DNA from: an uncultured Lachnospiraceae bacterium
GTDB taxonomy: Bacteria > Bacillota > Clostridia > Lachnospirales > Lachnospiraceae
Assembly (NCBI GenBank): GCA_902773435.1
Contig: CACYEN010000145.1
Coordinates: 1 to 45,777, forward strand
DNA length: 45,777 nucleotides
Reading direction: 5' to 3'
The position numbers and the translations under genes are program-made. The notes under the pieces were generated by a model. It was not told the DNA's origin. It worked only from the letters and a program-made list of their open reading frames with translations, and searched no databases. This document shows, one piece after another, positions 7,920 through 15,799 of this stretch (the first letter of the stretch is position 1; the number at the start of each line of letters is the position of its first letter).

Positions 7920-8135
7920 TCAGAACTCTACGCTGAAATCGGGTTCTATCTTCTTTCCGGCTCTGACGGCCTCGCGCAGGATTTCGTCGAAACGCCCGTC
8001 GTCGGCGTCGAGCGTCATCTTCTGCATCATGAAATTCACTTTTACGTCGTTGACCCCGTCGATCTTCCTGATGGCGTCCTCAACTTTCGCGGCACAGCTG
8101 GCGCAGTCGATCTCGCACTTGTATTTCTTCTTCAT
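7920..8135 (-). CDS. Stand-alone heavy-metal-associated (HMA) domain protein
   Basis: This 71-residue protein is a single ferredoxin-like HMA domain, the fold used to hand metal to P1B ATPases. The metal loop reads CEIDCASCAAKVEDAIRK, with two Cys in a CxxC arrangement, followed by the usual IDGVNDVKVNF strand. I start it at the ATG at 8135, seven bases after aggag; an ATG 18 bases upstream would put that RBS inside the gene. Its place between the ArsR regulator and the ATPase suggests it replaces the pump's missing N-terminal metal-binding domain. Asp ahead of the CxxC resembles the DCxxC of zinc/cadmium-type domains rather than the MxCxxC of copper ones. Confidence 0.9.
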   Translation of the reverse strand: MKKKYKCEIDCASCAAKVEDAIRKIDGVNDVKVNFMMQKMTLDADDGRFDEILREAVRAGKKIEPDFSVEF

Positions 8136-8209
8136 GTCCCTTCTCCTTTTCATTCTGTTATGATTATGTGTGACACCGTTTTTCCGGAAATGCGGCCCCG
8201 GTCAGCCGT

Positions 8210-8551
8210 CTACTCCTCGATATGCTCGATTCCCATCGCCATGATCGTCTTCACGTGGTCGTCGGCGAGCGAGTAGATCATCGCCTTGCCCTCTCTCCTG
8301 GACTTGATCAGCCTGGATACCTTCAGGATCTTCAGCTGATGTGAGACTGCCGACTGATTCATCTGGAGATCGTCGCAGATCTCGGTGACGTTCTTCTCGC
8401 CCTGGAAGAGATCCGCCAGGATCCTGATCCGCGTCGAGTCGCCGAAGACCTTGAAGAGCTCGGCCAGGTCACTCAGCTCGACCTCGTCGATGTTGGCTAT
8501 CAGATGATTGATGTTCTTCTGCATCTGACTGCTGCTTTGTTTCTCCTGCAT
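8210..8551 (-). CDS. ArsR/SmtB-family metal-sensing repressor
   Basis: This is a 113-residue winged-helix repressor. Residues about 28-90 hold the ArsR core: LAELFKVFGDSTRIRILADL, then the recognition helix in QMNQSAVSHQLKILK and the wing RREGKAMIYSL. The last helix fits D-x-H-x10-H-x2-E exactly (DDH ... HIEE), the alpha5 zinc site of SmtB, CzrA and similar proteins. There is no alpha3 Cys cluster of the CadC/ArsR kind. It should therefore sense zinc or a similar divalent metal and release DNA when loaded. It leads the operon with the HMA protein and ATPase, and an operator-like palindrome overlaps its own promoter, which suggests autoregulation. Confidence 0.92.
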   Translation of the reverse strand: MQEKQSSSQMQKNINHLIANIDEVELSDLAELFKVFGDSTRIRILADLFQGEKNVTEICDDLQMNQSAVSHQLKILKVSRLIKSRREGKAMIYSLADDHVKTIMAMGIEHIEE

Positions 8552-8612
8552 GCGTTATCTCCTCCCTTCCGTGCGCAAAAAAATCAGGTCGGCTCAGTAA
8601 TGAATTGTCATT

Positions 8613-8634
8613 CATATGAATATATTATCATATG
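8613..8634. promoter_or_regulatory. Putative ArsR/SmtB operator
   Basis: A 22-base AT-rich imperfect palindrome bounded by CATATG on both sides, with the half-site ATATGAATA, lies over the -10 region of the repressor promoter. It resembles the ATATGAA...TTCATAT operators of SmtB/CzrA-type repressors. Confidence 0.6.
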
Positions 8635-8649
8635 TTTGATATATGTCAA
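8622..8649 (-). promoter_or_regulatory. Promoter of the metal-efflux operon
   Basis: A consensus TTGACA -35 box (8644-8649), a 16-base spacer and TAATAT (8622-8627) precede the repressor gene. The operator-like palindrome overlaps the -10 box, so bound repressor would block RNA polymerase. Confidence 0.65.
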
Positions 8650-8656
8650 GCCTCTC

Positions 8657-8694
8657 TTTAAAATTTAAAGGGCCCGGCGCAGCCGCGCCGGGTC
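8657..8694 (-). terminator. Intrinsic terminator after the first G3E GTPase gene
   Basis: CCCGGCGC and GCGCCGGG (8673-8680, 8685-8692) form an 8-base stem with a 4-base loop. On the minus strand it is followed by a CCTTTAAATTTTAAA tract. It ends the G3E transcript just before the metal-efflux promoter. Confidence 0.75.
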
Positions 8695-8716
8695 CTTCGT
8701 CCCTGCAGGAAATCAT

Positions 8717-9673
8717 TCAGTTAAAATACACGAGTTCCGACTCCGGAGCCTCGATCGCCTCCATGCTGAACACGCGGAAGACAGGCCCCACCCCGTGGTA
8801 AGCCAGGACGTGGCGGATCTCCACCTTCGCGGTGACCTCGACCCAGGAGCCATTAGCGAATCCTCTCGCCTTCGGGCTCTCGCAGATATACCCGATATAC
8901 TGGATATCCGCCGCGCAGCAGGTCATCGCCATCCATCCGAGTCCGAAATACTTGGACCCGAGGGCCTTGCTCTTGGCCATCTTCCCCCGGAAATGGACCG
9001 TCTTTCCCTTGTAGCGGTCAGGGTTGTCGCGGATATCCACATAGAAGATCCCGTAGTCGACGTCCTCGATGTTGATCACGTCGGCGTCGATGTCATAGGG
9101 GAGCTTATCCTCGAAGATATCGAGCATCTGGCCGTCCGGAGACTCAAACGCGATCTCGCAGGACGGGTTGGTCACCTTGATTCCGCGCCTGAAGTCGGCA
9201 AGGGGCATATCGGCACTGCACCGGTTGAACATCACGAGGTCGGCGTTGCCAAACATCTCGACGAAGAGCGACTTCATGTTCGTCCTGTAGACCGTGTAAG
9301 TCGTGGCGTCGACCACCGCGATCTCCTGCACGATCCCCCAGCCTTCCGGAAGCTTCATCGTCTCGAAATTCTTCACTCCCCAGAGGGGATTCAGCTCGAG
9401 CATGACACGTCCGGGATGAACTTCCCTCTCCATCTCCTCAAGCGTCTCAGCCGTCAGGTCTTCGCTGTCCTCCAGCTCCTTCACCACCGTGCGGTAGAAC
9501 GAGAGGACCTCCGGATCGTAGCCCTTCTCCCCTTCCTCGCAGTTGATCACGAGCGTAGGTTCCTCAATCTGGAAGTAGCTCTGCCTCAGGACCTTGTTGA
9601 TAAATGTCGTCTTTCCGCCTTCCAGGAATCCCGTTATCAGATATACCGGTACCCTGATGTCATCTTCATTCAT
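8717..9673 (-). CDS. G3E-family (CobW-like) GTPase fused to a YcgQ/DUF1980-like C-terminal domain
   Basis: This is a 318-residue protein of two parts. Residues 1 to about 200 are a SIMIBI-class G3E GTPase with Walker A GFLEGGKTT (15-23). It lacks the CxCC metal site of typical CobW/ZNG proteins, and the guanine-specificity motif is unusual: NRCS (150-153) stands where NKxD is expected. Residues about 215-318 (DIRDNPDRYKGKTVHFRG, then WMAMTCCAADIQYIGY, then SWVEVTAKVE) resemble the C-terminal domain of the YcgQ/TIGR03943 (DUF1980) family, including its MxCCxAD signature. The ATG at 9673 follows ggaggaggatacgg. It is downstream of the canonical G3E gene and probably co-transcribed. I infer a metal-handling role. 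Confidence 0.8.
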   Translation of the reverse strand: MNEDDIRVPVYLITGFLEGGKTTFINKVLRQSYFQIEEPTLVINCEEGEKGYDPEVLSFYRTVVKELEDSEDLTAETLEEMEREVHPGRVMLELNPLWGVKNFETMKLPEGWGIVQEIAVVDATTYTVYRTNMKSLFVEMFGNADLVMFNRCSADMPLADFRRGIKVTNPSCEIAFESPDGQMLDIFEDKLPYDIDADVINIEDVDYGIFYVDIRDNPDRYKGKTVHFRGKMAKSKALGSKYFGLGWMAMTCCAADIQYIGYICESPKARGFANGSWVEVTAKVEIRHVLAYHGVGPVFRVFSMEAIEAPESELVYFN

Positions 9674-9781
9674 TTCCCGTATCCTCCTCCGCCGGGAGTC
9701 CGCGCTTTGCGCCTCGCGCCGGAGCGCAGGCCGCGGGGACTCCCCGCCGGACATACGTCAGGCCTGATCCCCGGCACGGGG

Positions 9782-10798
9782 TCAGATCCCGAACAGCTCA
9801 CCGAGCTTCTCCTCCTTGAGCTCGGCCCCGATCACGCACAGACGGCCCGTATACTCGGGTGCGCCCTCTCTGACCTCATATTCTTCCGGAACCATGTCGA
9901 AGTAGAGCCAGGTTCCGTCCGGAGCCGCGACCATTCCCTTCGCGCGGAGGACGTTTCCGTAATCGTTCGTATCCGCGAGCTTCCGGAGAATTCCGTAAAT
10001 CTCTTCCTTTGTGAAGGTGCGGACAGTCTCTTTGCCCCAGCTCGTGAAAACCTCATCCGCGTGGTGATGATGGTGATGGCCGTGATGGTGGTGGCCGTGC
10101 TCGTCCTCGTCCTCATCCTCGTCGTGATGGTGGTGATGTCCATGCTCGTCCTCATCCTCATCCTCGTGAGGCGGCTCAAGCTTTGCGAGATCGATCTTGA
10201 TGCCCTCCATCGTCGCCATGACCTTGGCGCCGCCGAGCTCCGCGACCGGCGTCGTGATGATCGTGGCATCGGGATTCAGCTCGCGGATCATCTCGACGGC
10301 TTCGCTGATCTTCTCCTGGGTCGCCTTGTCCGTGTCCGTGCGGCTCAGGACCACGGTCCCCGCCGACTCGACCTGGTTTTTAAAGAATTCACCGAAGTTC
10401 TTCAGGTACATCCTGCACTTCAGCACATCGACGACCGTCGTCGCGGAATTGATCTCGAGCCCGGCTTCGTCCTTCACACGCTCCACGGCGTGGATGACGT
10501 CCGACAGCTTGCCGACTCCGGACGGCTCGATGACGATGCGGTCCGGGTGATACTGCTTCGTCACCTCCCCGAGGGCGGCTCCGAAATCGCCCACGAGCGA
10601 GCAGCAGATGCAGCCCGAATTCATCTCGCGGATCTCGATTCCCGCGTCTTTCAGGAATCCGCCGTCGATCCCGATCTCGCCGAATTCATTTTCAATAAGC
10701 ACCACCTGCTGTCCCTTGAGAGCGTCCGCGAGGAGCTCCCTGATCAGCGTCGTCTTGCCTGCTCCCAGGAAACCCGAAATAATATCTACTTTCGTCAC
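9782..10798 (-). CDS. G3E-family metallochaperone GTPase (CobW/ZNG type) with His-rich insert
   Basis: This 338-residue protein is a canonical G3E GTPase of the kind that delivers zinc, cobalt or similar metals to target proteins. It has Walker A GFLGAGKTT (9-17), the IENEFGEIGIDG switch segment, the metal motif CICC (63-66) and a C-terminal CobW_C domain. A strongly His/Asp/Glu-rich insert (about residues 209-247) could buffer metal. The start is a GTG at 10798, eight bases after AAGGAGG. Its promoter lies inside the end of the upstream MoxR gene. No Zur box was recognised. It heads a pair with the second, divergent G3E GTPase. The zinc assignment is inferred from the neighbouring efflux operon. 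Confidence 0.92.
   Translation of the reverse strand: MTKVDIISGFLGAGKTTLIRELLADALKGQQVVLIENEFGEIGIDGGFLKDAGIEIREMNSGCICCSLVGDFGAALGEVTKQYHPDRIVIEPSGVGKLSDVIHAVERVKDEAGLEINSATTVVDVLKCRMYLKNFGEFFKNQVESAGTVVLSRTDTDKATQEKISEAVEMIRELNPDATIITTPVAELGGAKVMATMEGIKIDLAKLEPPHEDEDEDEHGHHHHHDEDEDEDEHGHHHHGHHHHHHADEVFTSWGKETVRTFTKEEIYGILRKLADTNDYGNVLRAKGMVAAPDGTWLYFDMVPEEYEVREGAPEYTGRLCVIGAELKEEKLGELFGI
10060..10172. repeat. His/Asp/Glu-rich coding repeat in the G3E GTPase
   Basis: On the minus strand this tract encodes two near-copies of a roughly 15-residue unit (EDEDEDEHGHHHH) followed by a further His run. It is a low-complexity metal-binding insert, likely to vary in length between strains. Confidence 0.75.
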
Positions 10799-10851
10799 GT
10801 CTATTACCTCCTTCAGGACCCTGTCCTGTCCTTTTTTCGAAATCGTAACAG

Positions 10852-10881
10852 ATTATAGTATAGAACGGCATCAATTTGCAA
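10852..10881 (-). promoter_or_regulatory. Promoter of the G3E GTPase pair
   Basis: TTGCAA (10876-10881), an 18-base spacer and TATAAT (10852-10857) stand 54 bases ahead of the GTG start. The -35 box overlaps the last codons of the MoxR-like gene, so the G3E genes need not rely on readthrough. Confidence 0.6.
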
Positions 10882-12373
10882 CAGGTCCCTCCAGCAGATC
10901 CATCACCTCCGCCTTCAGGCTCTCGCGCCGCTCCTTCAGGAGCAGCATCCGGTTGTACCTGTAGTAAGCTTCATTTCCGCACTCGGATACGTATCTCAGC
11001 GAGTAATAGCCCGCCGAGAGCTGGGTGAGGAAGAGGACAAGTTCCTGCCCCTCGCCGAACGTCTCGGCGAGATAGACGAATGCCCTCGTCAGGCGGGCAC
11101 CTGCCGCCTCCGCCTCCTCTTTCCGCGCCTTCTCGCGGGCGGAGAACCACTCCCTCACGGCCGCTTTCTTCCCTTCCGCGCCGCGGTCCCCGGAGTCTGC
11201 GGCATCCGCCGGCATTCCCTTCACCGCCGTCAGGGCCAGCCGCAGGACGCGCAGCTCCTCGGGCGACGCGATCCCCGCGCGGACCGCGTCGTCGTGTTCC
11301 CTCTGAAGTTCGCTTCTCAGCGAGGAGAAATCCGGGTCCGGTTCCTTCAGCATGGCCTTCAGCCTCCCGAACAGGAGGCGCTGGGCGTCCTCGTCTTCGC
11401 AGTACTTCCGGAAGTCGCGGTTCAGCCGGTCTGAGAGGAGCCCGATCAGGCTCAGCTTCTCGTCGAAGGCCGCCTGCCGGAAATCCCTCTCCTCCTCGCC
11501 GACGGTTCCGTCCAGGATCTCGTCGATCCTGTAGACGGTCCTGTAGCGATTGTAGAGATCATAATAGGCGGCGTAGTCCGCGGCGATCTCCGGCGACTGC
11601 AGGTACTGGACGACGAGCTTCTCGGTCACCGGCTTGCCGAGCTTCTCATAGACCCTGATCATGCGGGAGAGATCCTCCCACCCTCTCGCGGTCACGAACC
11701 TCTTTCCCTCGAGCCCGGCCTTCACATCATAAAAATGCTCCCTCCGGATCTCCAGATAGGACAGGATCGACCCGTGGATTCCGGCCCTTCCCGCGTACTC
11801 CCTGAACGCGTCAAAATCAGCCTCGATGTCAATTCTCTTTACGCGGTCAAGCGTCACGATGTCCAGGTCCCGGACCGACTTGTTGTACTCGGGAGGATTC
11901 CCCGCGGTCACGATGATGAAGCCGTCGGGCACGCGGTGGGAGCCGAACATCTTGTACTGAAGAAACTGCAGCATCGTCGGGGCCAGCGTCTCGGAGACGC
12001 AGTTGATCTCGTCGAGGAAGAGGATCCCCTCGCGGACTCCCGACCGCTCGATCTGTTCGTAGACCGAGGCGATGATCTCGCTCATCGTGTACTCGGTGAC
12101 GGAGTACTCATCCCCGCCGTACTCCCTCTTCGAGATAAACGGCAGCCCGATTGCGCTCTGCCTCGTGTGGTGCGTGATCGTATAGGATACCAGGTTGATC
12201 CCGCACTCCGCGGCCGCCTGTTCGAGGATTGCGGTCTTCCCGATGCCGGGAGGCCCCATGAGGAGGATCGGCCGCTGCCGCTCCGGAGGAATCTCGTAGG
12301 CGCCGGTCTCGTCTTTCGTGAGGTAGGCCTCCACCGTATCTATGATTTCCTGTTTCGCTTCTTTGATATTCAT
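10871..12373 (-). CDS. MoxR-like AAA+ ATPase
   Basis: This is a 500-residue AAA+ protein with Walker A GPPGIGKT (40-47), Walker B ILFLDE (117-122) and sensor-1 AGNP (157-160). The TLDRVKRI stretch near 174-181 is typical of MoxR ATPases, which act as chaperones together with von Willebrand A (VWA) proteins. The C-terminal half is helical and charged, with a KAREKARKEEAEAA-like segment; no second enzyme domain is recognised. The ATG at 12373 is 14 bases after the stop of the VWA gene, so the two are translated from one message. It is the last gene of the LRR-VWA-MoxR unit. I infer that it remodels a partner with the VWA protein; the target is unknown. Confidence 0.9.
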   Translation of the reverse strand: MNIKEAKQEIIDTVEAYLTKDETGAYEIPPERQRPILLMGPPGIGKTAILEQAAAECGINLVSYTITHHTRQSAIGLPFISKREYGGDEYSVTEYTMSEIIASVYEQIERSGVREGILFLDEINCVSETLAPTMLQFLQYKMFGSHRVPDGFIIVTAGNPPEYNKSVRDLDIVTLDRVKRIDIEADFDAFREYAGRAGIHGSILSYLEIRREHFYDVKAGLEGKRFVTARGWEDLSRMIRVYEKLGKPVTEKLVVQYLQSPEIAADYAAYYDLYNRYRTVYRIDEILDGTVGEEERDFRQAAFDEKLSLIGLLSDRLNRDFRKYCEDEDAQRLLFGRLKAMLKEPDPDFSSLRSELQREHDDAVRAGIASPEELRVLRLALTAVKGMPADAADSGDRGAEGKKAAVREWFSAREKARKEEAEAAGARLTRAFVYLAETFGEGQELVLFLTQLSAGYYSLRYVSECGNEAYYRYNRMLLLKERRESLKAEVMDLLEGPVAN

Positions 12374-12387
12374 CCGGTCCTCCGATA

Positions 12388-13695
12388 CTATCTCAGATAA
12401 GTCTTCAGAATCCAGTCCGGGGCCTCCCCGGTCCGAGCCGGGTCCTCCTCAGGAAATACAAAAGCCGTCACGTAAGGGGCCGCCTCATCCGGATATCTCC
12501 CGAATCCGTCCGTAAAATAGACGAGCCCGGAGAGATCTCTCAGCTTTCCCTGCTTCCGCTGCTCCTCGACGTAGCGGAAGACGGGGCGGAAATCCGTGCC
12601 CCCGCCCCCGTGGAGCGTGATGCCGTCAGCGTAGGAATCCAGCGTGTCCGCGTCCGTGATCACGAGGTCCTGTCTCACGGCCGCGTCGCACTCGACCAGG
12701 TGGACCTCGAACTTCCGGAAGAAGCTGTCCTTCTGAAAGAGCATCGCCGCGGTCTCGGAGAGGAATTCCCTGACCAGGCCGTCGCTCACCGACGCGGACG
12801 TGTCGATCGCGACGACGAGCTGGCGGATGCGGCTCGACTCGACGGATTCATTTTCCTCGATGAGCGGCATGTTGCCGTAGAGCTCCATGCCGTAATTGTA
12901 GAAGCCGTAGTCGAACGAGTCGGGGTCCATGCGGCACTCCTCGCGCACGATCAGGAAGTTCTTCAGGAGATCCCTGTAGAGGACGCGGTCCCCCGCGTCA
13001 AACGAGAGCAGCCTCTCGAGATCGCCCGTCAGATTTCCCGCTTTTCCGGACATGCGGAGCTCGCTCGCGACTCTCTTCGCCGCCTTCTTCCACTGCTGCT
13101 CCGTCCCTAAACCGGCTCCGTCCCGGTTCCTTCCGCCGCCGTCGTCCGGCTCATCTTCAAGCATCTCCCAGAATACGTGGTCGTCGGCGAGAAACTCGCC
13201 GGAGAGTTTCACTAGTGTCACGTAGTCCGGCGGGTTCTCCTCAAAGTACCGGTAGAGGCGCTCCGCCGTCAGGGCGCCGACCCGGCCGCTGAGCAGCGAG
13301 TACCACTCCTCGCGGAAATCGGAGGGCGTCCTTCTCACGACCTCGTAGTCCATCTCGTCGATCACGGACTCCACGGCGATGTCCGCGCAGAGATTCCAGA
13401 GCTCGGTGTCGGTATGCGTGTCCGTCCCGTACATGTGGCGGAACAGGCAGTGCAGGACGGTGTGGAGATATGTCCGGTCCAGGATATACGGGTGTTCCAG
13501 GTAGGTCTGCATCAGCCAGACCGGGTTGTATCGGAGAAACTGCGCGTCGGTGCCGACGGTGCGGGCCAGAAGGTCCATCCTGAGATCGAGACCCATGAGC
13601 GCAGGACCCATAAACCGCATGGCCAGATAGAGCTCCGTCCTCGCGGTGTCCAGCAGTTTGATTCCGATTCTCTCAAGATCGCTGCGGTTTCCCAT
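12388..13695 (-). CDS. VWA-like domain protein (DUF2201 type), degenerate metallopeptidase motif
   Basis: This is a 435-residue cytoplasmic protein. The N-terminal half resembles the DUF2201 putative metallopeptidase domain, but the expected HExxH reads HTVLH (78-82), followed by His87. The catalytic Glu is replaced, so it may bind metal without cleaving peptides. The C-terminal half is a VWA-like domain whose MIDAS appears complete: DTSAS near 297-301, GGGGTDF, and a final Asp in FTDG. I start it at the ATG at 13695 after agggaga; the longer frame upstream overlaps the LRR gene in the wrong phase. It lies between the LRR gene (35 bases upstream) and the MoxR ATPase (14 bases downstream), the usual MoxR-VWA pairing. 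Confidence 0.85.
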   Translation of the reverse strand: MGNRSDLERIGIKLLDTARTELYLAMRFMGPALMGLDLRMDLLARTVGTDAQFLRYNPVWLMQTYLEHPYILDRTYLHTVLHCLFRHMYGTDTHTDTELWNLCADIAVESVIDEMDYEVVRRTPSDFREEWYSLLSGRVGALTAERLYRYFEENPPDYVTLVKLSGEFLADDHVFWEMLEDEPDDGGGRNRDGAGLGTEQQWKKAAKRVASELRMSGKAGNLTGDLERLLSFDAGDRVLYRDLLKNFLIVREECRMDPDSFDYGFYNYGMELYGNMPLIEENESVESSRIRQLVVAIDTSASVSDGLVREFLSETAAMLFQKDSFFRKFEVHLVECDAAVRQDLVITDADTLDSYADGITLHGGGGTDFRPVFRYVEEQRKQGKLRDLSGLVYFTDGFGRYPDEAAPYVTAFVFPEEDPARTGEAPDWILKTYLR

Positions 13696-13730
13696 ACCGG
13701 GCAAATCTCCCTTCTCCCCCTCGGGCTTTC

Positions 13731-14621
13731 TCACAGGTCGTCGAGCGAGAACACCTCGGGACCCCGTGAGCCGCCCCCGGCCTTTCCCGCGGCGTCCATG
13801 AGAATCCCGCAGATCTCCGCCTTCCGCCCAGCGGATGCCTCCCGCAGGCAGCTGTCGAGCACGTCCGGCGACACTTCCGCCGTCTCCGTCAGGCAGCGGA
13901 CCGCCCCGGCGTCTCCCGCTTCGATCAGCTCCGGCAGCAGCCCGCCCGCGTACTGCCTGAGGTGGTCCGTGTATCGCCCGCGGGCCTCGTCGGTGAGCCT
14001 GTACGGGTACATCAGCCTTCTCAGGGCGATGATGCCGGCGGAGACCGGATCCGCCGCCGAAATTCTCGCGAAACACCCGTCGTACTGCCCGTAATCGATC
14101 CCGGCGCGCGTCACGCACTGGCGGTAAGAATATCCCGCCCCGACGATCGACTGGTGGATCGCCCTCGCGCGCGTGTCCTCGCGCACCTCGCTGTAATAGC
14201 CGGGAAATGTGAGACAGGCCTCCCCGTCATCCATCGTGAGCCTGAGCAGGAGCTCCGCGTCACTGTCCCCGATCAGGTCCTTGACCAGCCTGAACCGGCC
14301 GTGCCTCATCGAAACCGAGATCTCAAAGAGCGACGGGCACATCCGGATGACCCCGTCGCTCAGGTCCTCCACGCTGTCGAAGAGCGAGAGGCGCGTAAGA
14401 TTTCTGCAGTTGTAGAAAGCGTAGCTTCCGATCTCCCGGATGGTGTCAGGCAGACTGATCTCCTCCGTCTCCGGGCGGTCAGCGAGAGAGCGCGGGGCGA
14501 TCCCCGTGACGGGAAGTCCTCCGATCTCCCGGGGAATCGCAATCCTCGCGCGGCTTCCTGCCATCCCGGTGATGAGGAGGCCGCTCCCCCCGTTGTCCTT
14601 ATATGTGAAGAGTGACGGCAT
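13731..14621 (-). CDS. Leucine-rich-repeat protein with ankyrin-like helical tail
   Basis: This is a 296-residue protein with no signal peptide. Residues about 10-110 hold BspA-type leucine-rich repeats: IPREIGGLPVTGIAPRSL, then ISLPDTIREIGSYAFYNC and LTRLSLFDSVEDLSDGV, patterns in which hydrophobics alternate with an xxIxxxAF core. The rest is helical. Its end (LLPELIEAGDAGAVRCL, then EVSPDVLDSCLREASAG, then EICGILMDAAG) looks like ankyrin-type helix pairs. The start at 14621 is the first ATG; an upstream TTG at 14651 is possible, and neither has a strong RBS. It is the first gene of the unit with the VWA and MoxR proteins. Both repeat types bind proteins, so a sensor or adaptor role is my inference. 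Confidence 0.75.
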   Translation of the reverse strand: MPSLFTYKDNGGSGLLITGMAGSRARIAIPREIGGLPVTGIAPRSLADRPETEEISLPDTIREIGSYAFYNCRNLTRLSLFDSVEDLSDGVIRMCPSLFEISVSMRHGRFRLVKDLIGDSDAELLLRLTMDDGEACLTFPGYYSEVREDTRARAIHQSIVGAGYSYRQCVTRAGIDYGQYDGCFARISAADPVSAGIIALRRLMYPYRLTDEARGRYTDHLRQYAGGLLPELIEAGDAGAVRCLTETAEVSPDVLDSCLREASAGRKAEICGILMDAAGKAGGGSRGPEVFSLDDL

Positions 14622-14660
14622 ATATCTCGTACTTTCTGGTTGTCCGCGCAAAAAACTTCA

Positions 14661-14688
14661 TTGCGCCCCGGCCGAATTCTGGTATACA
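14661..14688 (+). promoter_or_regulatory. Possible promoter of azlCD
   Basis: TTGCGC (14661-14666), a 16-base spacer and TATACA (14683-14688) precede azlC by 57 bases, in the short gap shared with the divergent LRR operon. Confidence 0.4.
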
Positions 14689-14745
14689 GTATGAAAAGCA
14701 TGTCCGTATGCATCATATCACGAAACAGGAGTTCCGCATCACAAA

Positions 14746-15465
14746 ATGACCCGCCCCGCCTCAAATAATCACACGAAGAGAGAAGCGCTTCTGCGCGCGT
14801 TTCCGTACACCCTGCCGATCATGGCGGGTTTCCTGTTTCTCGGGATCACCTACGGGATCTATATGCGCTCGCTGGGACATCCGGCCGCGTACCCGGTCCT
14901 CATGAGCGTGACGGTCTTCGCCGGTTCGATGGAATTCGTCGCGGGGGAGCTGCTACTCGGCGCCTTCCGTCCTGTCCACATCTTTCTTATCACACTCATG
15001 GTCAACACGAGGCATATCTTCTACGGGATTTCCATGCTGGAGCGCTACCGGGGCGCGGGAAAGAAGCGGTTCTATCTCATTTTCGGGATGTGTGACGAGT
15101 CATTTTCGATCAACTGTACCGCGCGGGTTCCGGACGGGATCGACAGGGGCTGGTTCTGGTTCTTCGTGACGCTTCTGAATCAGCTCTACTGGATCACGGG
15201 GGCGACGCTCGGCTCGCTCTTCGGCAGCCTGATAAGGGTCAGTACGGAGGGCCTTGATTTTGTGATGACGGCGCTGTTTGTCGTCATTTTCACGGATAAC
15301 TGGATCAGGGAGAAGGACCACACCAGTTCCCTCCTCGGACTCGCCATTCCGGCGGCGGCGCTCATCCTGCTCGGGGCGGACCGGTTTATGATCCCCTCGA
15401 TGGCCGCGATCATCGTCGTCCTGCTCGCAAGATACGGAAAAGAAGAAAGGAGCGCGGAGACATGA
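14746..15465 (+). CDS. azlC: Branched-chain amino acid exporter, large subunit (AzlC)
   Basis: AzlC forms a two-part exporter with AzlD. The 239-residue membrane protein has about six hydrophobic segments and family marks such as [17 protein letters not shown] and [15 protein letters not shown]. The ATG at 14746 has a ggag 14 bases upstream, a rather long spacing. The frame overlaps azlD by four bases (ATGA), so the two are coupled in translation. It is divergent from the LRR-VWA-MoxR operon. The actual substrate in this organism is unknown; related pairs export branched-chain amino acids. Confidence 0.92.
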   Translation: MTRPASNNHTKREALLRAFPYTLPIMAGFLFLGITYGIYMRSLGHPAAYPVLMSVTVFAGSMEFVAGELLLGAFRPVHIFLITLMVNTRHIFYGISMLERYRGAGKKRFYLIFGMCDESFSINCTARVPDGIDRGWFWFFVTLLNQLYWITGATLGSLFGSLIRVSTEGLDFVMTALFVVIFTDNWIREKDHTSSLLGLAIPAAALILLGADRFMIPSMAAIIVVLLARYGKEERSAET

Positions 15466-15788
15466 CAGCCCTTCAGCAGGTCATCGCCATCGCGATCATC
15501 GCCGCGGCGACGATGCTCACAAGATTCCTGCCCTTCATCATCTATCCGGAGGGCCGCCCCGTGCCCGGCCGTGTCCACTACCTCGGGAAGATGCTTCCGG
15601 CCGCGGCGTTCGGCCTCCTCGTCGTCTACTGCCTGAGGAATATCCGTCTGACCGCCGGCACGCACGGCATCCCGGAGGCAGTCGGGATCGGTGTGACCGC
15701 CCTTCTCCACGTCTGGAAGAAGAACATGCTGCTGTCGATCGCGGGCGGGACGATCCTCTACATGGTTCTCGTGCAGACGGTCTTCTGA
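15462..15788 (+). CDS. azlD: Branched-chain amino acid exporter, small subunit (AzlD)
   Basis: This is a 108-residue membrane protein with about four hydrophobic segments. The [13 protein letters not shown] stretch near the N-terminus and the [17 protein letters not shown] segment are typical of AzlD. Its start overlaps the azlC stop by four bases. A ggagcg RBS lies in the end of azlC. It ends 11 bases from the stop of the convergent mntP gene, with no obvious terminator between them. Confidence 0.92.
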   Translation: MTALQQVIAIAIIAAATMLTRFLPFIIYPEGRPVPGRVHYLGKMLPAAAFGLLVVYCLRNIRLTAGTHGIPEAVGIGVTALLHVWKKNMLLSIAGGTILYMVLVQTVF

Positions 15789-15799
15789 GCCGGCCGCGG

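Noticed and set aside
8717-10798. The two G3E genes as a recent tandem duplication
   Set aside because: They share the P-loop but differ in the metal motif, guanine motif and C-terminal domain. They are not close copies.
8795-10858. Long plus-strand open frame (687 codons) opposite the G3E genes
   Set aside because: It is an antisense frame of high-GC coding DNA, lacks an RBS, and its His/Asp-rich part only mirrors the repeat in the real gene. The minus-strand frames carry complete family motifs.
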